In this document: piece by piece, positions 7,977 through 14,807 of the stretch
How the letters are laid out: each line of letters starts with the position of its first letter
Position numbering within the stretch: the stretch's first letter is position 1
Assembly (NCBI GenBank): GCA_900552945.1
Contig: USBI01000010.1
Location: 1-42,994, forward strand
Direction: 5' to 3'
Length of the DNA stretch: 42,994 bases
From: an uncultured Oscillospiraceae bacterium
GTDB taxonomy: Bacteria; Bacillota; Clostridia; Oscillospirales; Ruminococcaceae
Program-made: the position numbers and the translations under genes
Notes under the pieces: model-generated
What the model was told of the DNA's origin: nothing
The model's database searches: none
Seen by the model: the letters and a program-made list of their open reading frames with translations, nothing else

Positions 7977-9479
7977 ATGGAAAAACTCAAAATGTTCATC
8001 AACGGCGAGTTCGTCGAGTCCAAGACCGACAAATACTATGACCTGCACAACCCGAGCACCGGCGAAAAGACCGGCGAAGCTCCCTGCTGCACCGAAGAAG
8101 AAGTCAACGCGGCAATCGCGGCGGCAAAAGCGGCATATCCGGGCTGGAGCAGCACTCCTGCTATCAAACGTGCGCAGATCATGTACAAGATCCGCGACCT
8201 CATCATCGAGCGTATGGATGAGCTGACCATGTGTGTTGCCAAAGAAAACGGCAAGGTTTGGTCGGAAGCGGAAGGTGACGTTCTGAAAGCGAAAGAAGGC
8301 ACCGAAGTTGCAACACAGGTTCCGTCTTTGATGATGGGTGAAAGCCTGATGGATGCTTCCAGAGGATTTGATACGGTTCTTTACCGTGAATCAATGGGCG
8401 TTTTTGCCGGCATCGTTCCGGTCAACTTCCCTGCCATGATTCCGTTTGGCTGGATGACCCCGATCTGCATCGCGTGCGGTAATACCATCGTTCTGAAAGC
8501 GGCAAGCCTTACTCCGAAAACAGCGATGATGTTCGCGCAGCTTTACAAAGACGCCGGCGTTCCGGACGGTGTTGTCAACATCGTTACCTGCTCGAGAAAT
8601 GAGATCGACACCATTCTGGAGCATCCGGATGTTAAAGGTATCACCTTTGTTGGTTCTACCCCGGTTGGTAAGAAGATCTACCAGAAAGCGGCGGCAAACG
8701 GCAAACGCGTTCAGTGCCTGACTCAGGCGAAAAATCATGCGCTTGTTATGTCTGACGCGCCGATTGAGCGTACCGTTGCGGGCGTTATCAACTCCGCGTA
8801 CGGCTGTGCCGGTCAGCGCTGCATGGCTCTCTCCTGCTGTGTTGTTGAGGAAGCAATCGCGGACAAATTTGTGGAAGAGCTTGTGAAACAGGCGAAGAAC
8901 ATCAAAGTTGGCCCGGCTTATGACAAGACCTCCAAGCTCGGCCCGATCACCTATAAAAAACACTATGACGAAGTCATCGCCGACATTGACAAGGGCGTTC
9001 GTGAAGGCGCGAAACTGGTTCTTGACGGCAGAAATTACAAGGTAGAAGGATATGAGGAAGGCTATTATGTCGGCCCGACCATCTTCGACCATGTGACCGC
9101 TGACATGACCATCGGCGACGAAGAGGTCTTTGGCCCGGTTCTGTGCATCAAACGTGTGAAGAACTTCGAGGAAGGCCTTGCGGTTATGAACGCGAACCCG
9201 TATGCAAACGGTTCGGTCATCTTCACCCAGAACGGTTACTTTGCGCGTGAGTTCGTTCGTCATACCGACGGCGGTATGGTCGGCGTCAACGTTGGCATTC
9301 CGGTACCGGTTGGCTTCTTCCCGTTTGCCGGTCATAAAGATTCCTTCTTTGGCGATCTGCACTGCCTTGGCAAAGATGCTTACCGCTTCTTCACTGAGAG
9401 CAAATGTGTGACCCAGCGCTGGTTTGACGAGGAAGAAAAACAGAACAAAGAAGTTTCCACCTGGGACGGCACCATCTAA
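7977..9479 (+). CDS. Aldehyde dehydrogenase, methylmalonate-semialdehyde dehydrogenase (IolA/MmsA)-like
   Basis: This is a 500-residue NAD-dependent aldehyde dehydrogenase. The catalytic Cys282 lies in CAGQRCMALS, and QAKNH replaces the ELGGK block of hydrolytic aldehyde dehydrogenases, as in the CoA-acylating MMSDH/IolA branch. The C-terminal GMVGVNVGIPVPVGFFPF...GHKDSFFGD is also characteristic of that branch. The likely reaction is oxidation of a small semialdehyde to an acyl-CoA with NAD reduction, serving as the exit step of the cluster. AGAGGG precedes the ATG. A terminator follows directly, marking the operon end. The real substrate could be a semialdehyde other than methylmalonate semialdehyde. 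Confidence 0.9.
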   Translation: MEKLKMFINGEFVESKTDKYYDLHNPSTGEKTGEAPCCTEEEVNAAIAAAKAAYPGWSSTPAIKRAQIMYKIRDLIIERMDELTMCVAKENGKVWSEAEGDVLKAKEGTEVATQVPSLMMGESLMDASRGFDTVLYRESMGVFAGIVPVNFPAMIPFGWMTPICIACGNTIVLKAASLTPKTAMMFAQLYKDAGVPDGVVNIVTCSRNEIDTILEHPDVKGITFVGSTPVGKKIYQKAAANGKRVQCLTQAKNHALVMSDAPIERTVAGVINSAYGCAGQRCMALSCCVVEEAIADKFVEELVKQAKNIKVGPAYDKTSKLGPITYKKHYDEVIADIDKGVREGAKLVLDGRNYKVEGYEEGYYVGPTIFDHVTADMTIGDEEVFGPVLCIKRVKNFEEGLAVMNANPYANGSVIFTQNGYFAREFVRHTDGGMVGVNVGIPVPVGFFPFAGHKDSFFGDLHCLGKDAYRFFTESKCVTQRWFDEEEKQNKEVSTWDGTI

Positions 9480-9504
9480 ACCGAAAAAAGTAGACAGTGA
9501 AAGA

Positions 9505-9538
9505 CGGGGCGGACCGAAGCCGGTCTGTCCCGCCTTTT
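9505..9538 (+). terminator. Intrinsic terminator closing the catabolic operon
   Basis: A 12-bp stem CGGGGCGGACCG/CGGTCTGTCCCG (two G-T wobbles) with loop AAGC is followed by CCTTTTGTT. It lies 25 bases after the aldehyde dehydrogenase stop. Confidence 0.85.
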
Positions 9539-9605
9539 GTTCGGCAGTGGGGTGTGAACTCCCGCGGAATTTTTTGTCTGCTGTTTTTTATGAGGGATTT
9601 CACTT

Positions 9606-10871
9606 ATGAACAAAAACACAACCGTCAACCTGCGGTACGGATTGCTTCAGGGAATGTACTGGATGGCTCAGTGCACCATTTTACAGTTCTCGGTCATGCT
9701 GTACAACAGCCGCGGGTATGACAACTACTCTATCGGCGTGGCAACCATGCTGGTGGCGCTGAGCAATGTGCTGGCGCAGCCGCTGTGGGGGCTTCTTTGC
9801 GACCGCCGGCCGAAAATCAAAAAGATTTTTCTGCTGGGTCTGCTTGTTGCCATGCTTGCTTCACTCATCATCCCTTTTTCGGAAAGCAGCATGCCGCTTA
9901 CCGTGTTTGCCATGATGGTGGTTGGCTTTATGTACCAGCCGCTGGCGCAGGTGATCGACGCCTGGATCATGCGGCTCAACGCCAACGGCCATCACATCAA
10001 CTATGCCGCGGTGCGCAGTTTCGGTTCTATGGGCTACGCGTTTACCGCGTTCGGGTACGGGCTTCTGCTCGACCGGTTCGGCATGTGGCTGATGACCCCC
10101 TCTTTCCTGCTTTGCTGTATTGTTTTCTGCCTGATCGTGCTGAAAACAAAAGAGCCGGCCGCCGTCATCGCCAAAAAGCGTTCGGAGGCGAAGGAAGGCG
10201 AGGAATGTTTTTCGGATATTCTAAAAAAACTCATCAAAAACCGCCCGTTTCTCATCCTTGTTGTCACCTATATGCTTATGACGACCGGGATGAATGCGGG
10301 GCACACCTTCATGTCGGTCAAGCTCACCGAGCTTGGCGGCGGGAACATGGATTACGGCATTGTTCTGTCGGTCATGTCCGGGGTGGAGATGTGTTTTCTT
10401 CTGCTGATGTCGAGGGTTGCCCACCGGTTTCGTCCGGCGGCGCTCATGTGCGTGGGATACACTTCGATCCTCATTAAAATGTTCCTGCTCGCGGCGGCGG
10501 ACAGCATCCCGGCGATTATTCTGGCGCATGTCTTCCATGGACCGGCTTACGGCATTATGCTGTGCGCGGTCGTTATGTACATCCAGCAGGTGGTGGATCA
10601 CCGTTCGCTGTTTACGGCACAGACGACTTACGGCGCCTGCATGGGGCTTGGTAACATCATGGGAAGCTATCTTGGCGGGGTCGTTTCGACCGCGCTGGGG
10701 GTTGACCGTATGATTTTTGTGATGATGCTCCTGCCTGCGGTCAGTCTGGTGGTCATGTTCTGTAACACGGTTTACCAAGGGAGAGCGGAACAGCGGCTGG
10801 AATCTGCACAGCCACCGGAAGAAACTGGTTCGGAAACAGTTTGCTGCCCGGTGGAGCAGCCGGAAATTTGA
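9606..10871 (+). CDS. MFS transporter (MFS_1_like / LacY-related type)
   Basis: This 421-residue integral membrane protein has about 12 hydrophobic segments and a loop between TM2 and TM3 reading GLLCDRRPKIKK, the usual MFS gating motif position. The N-terminus (NLRYGLLQGMYWMAQCTILQF) is typical of the sugar/nucleoside proton-symporter-like branch. A charged loop (KKRSEAKEGEE) separates the two halves. GAGGGA precedes the ATG. It is separated from the catabolic operon by a terminator and has its own terminator, but it is the nearest transporter and may import that pathway's substrate. The transported compound is not evident. Confidence 0.85.
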   Translation: MNKNTTVNLRYGLLQGMYWMAQCTILQFSVMLYNSRGYDNYSIGVATMLVALSNVLAQPLWGLLCDRRPKIKKIFLLGLLVAMLASLIIPFSESSMPLTVFAMMVVGFMYQPLAQVIDAWIMRLNANGHHINYAAVRSFGSMGYAFTAFGYGLLLDRFGMWLMTPSFLLCCIVFCLIVLKTKEPAAVIAKKRSEAKEGEECFSDILKKLIKNRPFLILVVTYMLMTTGMNAGHTFMSVKLTELGGGNMDYGIVLSVMSGVEMCFLLLMSRVAHRFRPAALMCVGYTSILIKMFLLAAADSIPAIILAHVFHGPAYGIMLCAVVMYIQQVVDHRSLFTAQTTYGACMGLGNIMGSYLGGVVSTALGVDRMIFVMMLLPAVSLVVMFCNTVYQGRAEQRLESAQPPEETGSETVCCPVEQPEI

Positions 10872-10892
10872 TTGTATAAAACGACAGGCTGT

Positions 10893-10917
10893 CAGACTGC
10901 TGGCAGTCTGTTTTTTT
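10893..10917 (+). terminator. Intrinsic terminator after the MFS gene
   Basis: The stem CAGACT/AGTCTG (extendable to CAGACTGC/GCAGTCTG) is followed by seven T residues, 21 bases after the stop codon. Confidence 0.85.
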
Positions 10918-10963
10918 ATATCTGAGGCCGCAGAGCAAGGCGGGCGACTTCTGCCTTGCGGGC

Positions 10964-10992
10964 TTGCGGCGTGCCGTTGGATATGATATAGT
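10964..10992 (+). promoter_or_regulatory. Predicted sigma-A promoter upstream of the GNAT gene
   Basis: TTGCGG (10964-10969) and TATAGT (10987-10992) are separated by 17 bases, and the GNAT start codon lies 27 bases further on. The -10 is good and the -35 moderate. Confidence 0.5.
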
Positions 10993-11019
10993 GAAGGAAA
11001 CAAAACGGAGGGATGTTTC

Positions 11020-11466
11020 ATGCAGTTTCGTGATTTTACCGAACAGGACCGGGAGCAGTTTCTTACCATGTGCCGGGACTTTTACTCCGGCGATGCGGTG
11101 GACCACGTCATCCCGCCGGAACATATGCAGCGCACCTTTGACGAGATTTTGAAACAAGGGCCTTATCTGCGCGGTGTGATGTTTGAGGAAGACGGCGTTT
11201 GCGCCGGTTACGCGCAGCTTTCGTTCACCTTTTCCAACGAGGCGGGCGGCAAGGTGGTCTGGCTGGAAGAGATTTATACCCTGCCCCAGTTTCGAGGCAG
11301 AGGAATCGGCGGCGCTTTTCTTGACTGGGTCCGGAACGAATACCCGGATGTAAAACGCTTTCGCCTGGAGGTCTGTGAAAGCAATCAGGGGGCGGCAAAT
11401 CTTTACCGCAGGAAAGGGTATGAGCCGCTCGATTACCGCCAGATGGTGCTGGACCGCCCGGAATAG
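11020..11466 (+). CDS. GNAT family N-acetyltransferase
   Basis: This is a 148-residue single-domain GNAT protein. The acetyl-CoA pyrophosphate-binding motif is QFRGRGIGGAF at about residues 91-101, followed by the conserved NQGAANLYRRKGYEPLDYRQM end typical of the fold. CGGAGGG precedes the ATG. It would transfer an acetyl group from acetyl-CoA to an amine on an unknown small molecule or protein. It follows its own predicted promoter and may be cotranscribed with the deacetylase gene 72 bases downstream. Confidence 0.85.
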   Translation: MQFRDFTEQDREQFLTMCRDFYSGDAVDHVIPPEHMQRTFDEILKQGPYLRGVMFEEDGVCAGYAQLSFTFSNEAGGKVVWLEEIYTLPQFRGRGIGGAFLDWVRNEYPDVKRFRLEVCESNQGAANLYRRKGYEPLDYRQMVLDRPE

Positions 11467-11497
11467 AGCATGCCCCGCGGCGCATAGAATGGAATCA

Positions 11498-11514
11498 GCC
11501 GGTTTACTGCCGGC
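11498..11514 (+). repeat. Small hairpin upstream of the deacetylase gene
   Basis: GCCGG/CCGGC with a 7-base loop is followed by GTTCTTTTCTG. It is a weak terminator or attenuator candidate between the GNAT and deacetylase genes. Confidence 0.35.
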
Positions 11515-11538
11515 GTTCTTTTCTGTGGAGGGATTGCG

Positions 11539-12405
11539 GTGGTTATCCGGCTGAACATAAAGCACCTGTTTGTTACCTTGTTCGCCGCTTTGGCGGTCTT
11601 TCTTGCGGGCCTGCCGGCTTTTTCTGCCGATGAGGCACTGCCCGCGTCGGCAGACGGCGCGGTCACCCTGCCGGTCATCATGTACCACAGCATTTTGAAG
11701 GACCCGGCGCTGACCGGCACCTATGTTCTCCCGCCCGAACAGCTGGAAGCGGACCTTTGTTACCTGAAGGAAAACGGGTACACCGCTGTGACCATGCGGG
11801 AGGTGCTTGCTTATGTGGACGGTACCGGGACGCTTCCGCAAAAACCGGTCGTTCTTACCTTCGACGACGGGTATTATAACAATTATGTTTATGTGTATCC
11901 CCTCATGAAGCAATATGGGATGAAGTGCGTTCTTTCGGTATTCGGCCGGCCGACCGATGAACTCGCGCCCGGTGAGCACCAGAGCCCCAATTACTCCCAT
12001 GTGAGTTGGGAACAGATTTCGGAAATGAGCCGTTCCGGTCTGGTGGAGATTGCTAACCACAGCTATGACATGCACACCATGGAAGGCCGGCGCGGGGCCA
12101 GCAAGCGCCCGGATGAGACCGAGGAAGCCTACCGGCAGGCGCTTACAGCGGATGTTGGAAAGCTGCAGCAGCTTTTGCTGGAGCACACAGGAAAATATCC
12201 GGTGACCTTTGCTTACCCTTACGGGCAGTACGCGGAGCATTCGGAAGAGATTCTTTCTTCCATGGGGTTCCGGGTGACCCTTTCCTGCGACGAGGGGCTT
12301 AATCAGATCCGGCCCGGGGATGAGCTTTCCATGCTCCGGCGATGCAACCGCGCGCCCGGTGAAACGAGCGAGGCGTTTTTTGGCCGCATATTGAGCGGCG
12401 GATGA
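11539..12405 (+). CDS. Exported polysaccharide deacetylase (NodB homology domain, CE4)
   Basis: This 288-residue protein begins with GTG behind GGAGGG. It has a signal peptide or N-terminal anchor (HLFVTLFAALAVFLAGLPAFS) at about residues 9-29. The NodB domain follows: MYHSI near residue 50, the first catalytic motif LTFDDGYYNN with paired Asp, the metal motif NHSYDMH, and TFAYPYGQY. It most likely deacetylates N-acetyl groups on cell-wall or other surface glycans outside the membrane. The stop codon lies 20 bases before the next start, so it may be coupled to Maf expression. Confidence 0.88.
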   Translation: MVIRLNIKHLFVTLFAALAVFLAGLPAFSADEALPASADGAVTLPVIMYHSILKDPALTGTYVLPPEQLEADLCYLKENGYTAVTMREVLAYVDGTGTLPQKPVVLTFDDGYYNNYVYVYPLMKQYGMKCVLSVFGRPTDELAPGEHQSPNYSHVSWEQISEMSRSGLVEIANHSYDMHTMEGRRGASKRPDETEEAYRQALTADVGKLQQLLLEHTGKYPVTFAYPYGQYAEHSEEILSSMGFRVTLSCDEGLNQIRPGDELSMLRRCNRAPGETSEAFFGRILSGG

Positions 12406-12425
12406 AACAACAAAGGAGAAGAAAC

Positions 12426-13004
12426 ATGCTGATATTGGCTTCCGGTTCGCCCCGGAGAAAAGAGATTTTGACCATGCTGGGGTATTCCTTTTTGGTAGAC
12501 CCGGCGGATGTGGATGAAAGCCTTCCCGAAGGCATCGCCCCGCACGACGCGGTGGCTGAGCTTTCCCGCCGGAAGGCACTGGAGACCGCCGCGCGCCGCC
12601 CGGATGACGTTGTGCTTGGTTCGGATACGGTCGTGTCGGTCGCCGGGGAGATTTTAGGCAAGCCGCGTGACCGGGAGGACGCCGCCCGGATGCTCCGCCT
12701 GCTTTCGGGAAAGACCCATCAGGTCTACACGGGGGTCACACTGGCGGGACGTGGAGATGTGCAGACGGTCGTTGCCGAAGCGGACGTCACCTTTCTTCCT
12801 ATGACCGAAGAACAGATACAGGCCTATCTGACAACCGGCGAGCCGTTTGACAAGGCGGGTGCGTATGCGGTGCAGGGGCGCGGGAGCGCTTATATCCGCT
12901 CCATCAGCGGGGATTTTTTCGCCATTATGGGGCTGCCCTCTTCCCAGACGGTTCGGCTGATGGAACGGTTTGGCATCCGGCCGGATGAGGGCGACAAACA
13001 ATAA
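12426..13004 (+). CDS. maf: Maf family nucleoside triphosphate pyrophosphatase
   Basis: This is a 192-residue Maf protein. The N-terminal LILASGSPRRKEIL signature is diagnostic, and VLGSDTVVS, GKPRD and GKTHQVYTGV follow in family order. An upstream ATG at 12402 overlaps the deacetylase stop, but the AAAGGAG at about 12412 fits the ATG at 12426, which also gives the normal Maf N-terminus. Maf proteins hydrolyse non-canonical or UTP/dTTP nucleotides to monophosphates and are linked to septum control. Which specificity applies here is not assigned. Confidence 0.92.
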   Translation: MLILASGSPRRKEILTMLGYSFLVDPADVDESLPEGIAPHDAVAELSRRKALETAARRPDDVVLGSDTVVSVAGEILGKPRDREDAARMLRLLSGKTHQVYTGVTLAGRGDVQTVVAEADVTFLPMTEEQIQAYLTTGEPFDKAGAYAVQGRGSAYIRSISGDFFAIMGLPSSQTVRLMERFGIRPDEGDKQ

Positions 13005-13393
13005 TTGTCCGGAGAAGATTCGGCACGGTAAAACACTTGGAGGATGTTTAAAGTTTAGCTGTTTCAAACGGCATTTTCAATCTGCCGGAACCCATGTTTT
13101 ACCGGTGTTTTTGAATTTCGCCTGAAGCGATGGAATTGTACGCGCCTAAATTCTCAAGGCTGTTTTTGGAACGATTGAACGGCAGACGGTGAGCGGAAAG
13201 CATTTCCCCCTTGTTCTGAGAACGCGAAGATAGGAACCGGTCGCGCCGGGATGGTCGGCGGTCGATGTCGGAGAACAGGATTCCGCCTGTGTTCAAAAAC
13301 ACTGGTTCTCAAACGCCGGCGTTGATTCGGCCGCCGGTCGGTATGGCTGGAACAAAACCCGGGAAGCATTTGACAAAAAACGGAGGAATGGAC
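13005..13393. other. 389-bp noncoding stretch upstream of the radical SAM gene, with nested inverted repeats
   Basis: No credible gene is seen; the reading frame of the radical SAM gene is open back to 13265, but that extension has no ribosome site and no family resemblance. A nested structure lies at 13271-13310: GAGAAC pairs with GTTCTC, and inside it GTGTT/AACAC closes a CAAA loop. It could be a leader RNA or a chance fold. Confidence 0.3.
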
Positions 13394-14281
13394 TTGATTT
13401 GTGATTTGTGCCCGCGGCACTGCCATGCGCCGCGTGAAGAGCAAACAGGCGCCGGTTACTGCCGGCAGGGCACCCTGCCCCGTCTGGCGCGCGCGGGCCT
13501 GCACCACTGGGAGGAGCCGTGCATCAGTGGGACAAACGGGTCCGGCACGGTGTTTTTTTCCGGCTGTACGCTGGGCTGTGTCTTCTGCCAGAATGACTTG
13601 GTCAGCCACGGCGGATACGGCGAAACGGTGAGCGAGCAGCGGCTGGAGGAGATTTTTAGGGAGCTGGTGGCACAGGGGGCGCACAACATCAACCTTGTCA
13701 GCCCCACGCCGTATATCCCGGTGCTGGAACGGGTGCTTACCCGGTACCGGCCGCCGGTCCCCGTGGTGTACAATACAGGTGGATATGAAACGGTGGAGAG
13801 CTTAAAACGCTTGGAGGGTTTGGTGGATGTTTATCTGCCGGATTTAAAATACATCTCCCCGGAACTTTCCCGCACCTATTCGGGTGCGGCGGATTATTTT
13901 GCGTATGCGTCCGCCGCCATATTGGAGATGTGCCGCCAGACCGGCGCTCCGGTATACGATGAAAACGGGCTGATGTGTTCGGGCACGATGGTGCGGCACC
14001 TCATTCTTCCCTCGCACCAGGATGAGAGCGAACGGGTGCTGGAGTGGTGCAAAGAACATCTGCCGGACGGTACGCCGGTGAGCGTGATGGCGCAGTACCT
14101 CCCCTGCGGCAGGGCCCCCAATTTTCCGGAGCTGAACCGCCGGATCTCCAAACGGGAGTATGACCGGGTGCTAGACAGGCTGTTTGAACTGGATTTGGAT
14201 GGATATGTGCAGGAGCGCGCATCCGCCAAAAAGGAATACATTCCGCCGTTTGATTTGAGCGGCGTGCGAAAGGAGGACTGA
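13394..14281 (+). CDS. Radical SAM protein, PflX/COG1313-like
   Basis: The protein has about 295 residues. The radical SAM cluster motif CxxxCxxC is visible as GCTLGCVFCQN, and an additional N-terminal cysteine set (ICDLCPRHCHAPR...GYCRQG) precedes it, as in PflX-type pyruvate-formate-lyase-activase-like proteins. ATG at 13388 sits immediately against GGAGG, so the TTG at 13394 with about 7-base spacing is the better start; both give nearly the same protein. The NLVSPTPYIP stretch follows as expected. It generates a 5'-deoxyadenosyl radical, probably to activate or modify a partner protein. The partner is unknown. It is coupled to a 57-residue protein gene 2 bases downstream. Confidence 0.85.
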   Translation: MICDLCPRHCHAPREEQTGAGYCRQGTLPRLARAGLHHWEEPCISGTNGSGTVFFSGCTLGCVFCQNDLVSHGGYGETVSEQRLEEIFRELVAQGAHNINLVSPTPYIPVLERVLTRYRPPVPVVYNTGGYETVESLKRLEGLVDVYLPDLKYISPELSRTYSGAADYFAYASAAILEMCRQTGAPVYDENGLMCSGTMVRHLILPSHQDESERVLEWCKEHLPDGTPVSVMAQYLPCGRAPNFPELNRRISKREYDRVLDRLFELDLDGYVQERASAKKEYIPPFDLSGVRKED

Positions 14282-14283
14282 CA

Positions 14284-14457
14284 ATGGAACCGATCGATTA
14301 TCTGGTCGTGCGCATCAACGGGGATTATGCCATGCTTCGCCGGGTGGACGCCCCCCAGGAGGAAGAACTCAACCCGGTCGCGATGGCGCTTCTCCCGCCA
14401 GGCGTGGATGAGGGGATGACCCTGCATTGGGAAAATTTTGAATACACAATTGTATAA
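14284..14457 (+). CDS. Small DUF3006-like protein
   Basis: A 57-residue reading frame starts 2 bases after the radical SAM stop with AAAGGAGG at good spacing. It begins MEPIDYLVVRINGDYAMLRR and contains the ALLPPGVDEGMTL turn, a pattern typical of DUF3006 proteins (a small beta-barrel-like domain of unknown function). It ends just before a noncoding stretch and a strong terminator. Translational coupling suggests a shared function with the radical SAM protein, but DUF3006 has no assigned role. Confidence 0.7.
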   Translation: MEPIDYLVVRINGDYAMLRRVDAPQEEELNPVAMALLPPGVDEGMTLHWENFEYTIV

Positions 14458-14488
14458 ATTGATTCTTTTATACTTGTTGTAAAAAATA

Positions 14489-14538
14489 TAGCGACCGATC
14501 ACCTGCGGAGGCAGTGCTTTAACCCGAGCCTGTCGCTT
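14489..14538. other. Small structured intergenic segment, function unknown
   Basis: AGCGAC and GTCGCT form an outer 6-bp stem around CTGC-GGAG-GCAG and AGGC/GCCT inner pairings. On the minus strand the outer stem is followed by ATATTTTTTA. It matches no riboswitch or small RNA that I recognise and may be a weak secondary terminator. Confidence 0.25.
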
Positions 14539-14562
14539 TGTGCGATGTCTGAAGCCGCTGAA

Positions 14563-14608
14563 AAACACAAAACAGCCGTCGGAATTTTCCGGCGGCTGTT
14601 TTGTGTTT
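14563..14608. terminator. Bidirectional intrinsic terminator between the radical SAM unit and amt
   Basis: Two 16-base arms, AAACACAAAACAGCCG and its complement, flank a 14-base centre. The A-rich outer ends give a T-tract on either strand. It separates convergent transcription units. Confidence 0.88.
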
Positions 14609-14683
14609 CAGGCATCCGATTTCCCGGGAAAGCCTGTTCCTTGCCGAAACAAATAGACGGCTTCAAAAGGAGTAGGATGAAAG

Positions 14684-14719
14684 GAATAAAAAGACCGGGG
14701 ATGCATATCGCATCCCCGG
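14684..14719 (-). terminator. Intrinsic terminator of the ammonium transporter gene
   Basis: On the minus strand a 10-bp stem CCGGGGATGC/GCATCCCCGG with a 5-base loop is followed by TCTTTTTATT. It lies about 90 bases after the amt stop codon. Confidence 0.85.
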
Positions 14720-14807
14720 CCCTTCTGGGGGGGTAAGAGGTTGATTGGATTGCTGTTTAAACGTTTATGTACCTGTTGCCGGTCAACCGGCGGCTTTTAA
14801 CGTGCTG

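Noticed and set aside
3..9479. Sulfoquinovose (sulfo-transketolase) pathway as explanation for the transketolase and aldehyde dehydrogenase
   Set aside because: No sulfosugar isomerase, sulfonate exporter or sulfoquinovosidase is adjacent. The GH31 at 32 kb has alpha-xylosidase-like motifs and is far away. SDR, DUF362 and cupin genes do not belong to that pathway as I know it.
3134..9479. Standard myo-inositol operon
   Set aside because: Only IolE-like and IolA-like members are present; the IolD-type hydrolase, kinase, aldolase and isomerase genes are missing, and the oxidoreductases are SDR type, not Gfo/Idh (IolG) type.
13265..13393. N-terminal extension of the radical SAM protein from 13265
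   Set aside because: No ribosome site and no similarity; the family N-terminus with its cysteine set begins at the TTG at 13394.
14489..14538. Known small RNA (SRP RNA, 6S RNA) or riboswitch
   Set aside because: The conserved GGAAGG/AGCAGC-type SRP loop, a 6S-like central bubble and any riboswitch core are absent; it is kept only as an unassigned structure.
14545..14736. 63-codon frame across the terminators downstream of amt
   Set aside because: It reads through two terminator hairpins and has no ribosome site.
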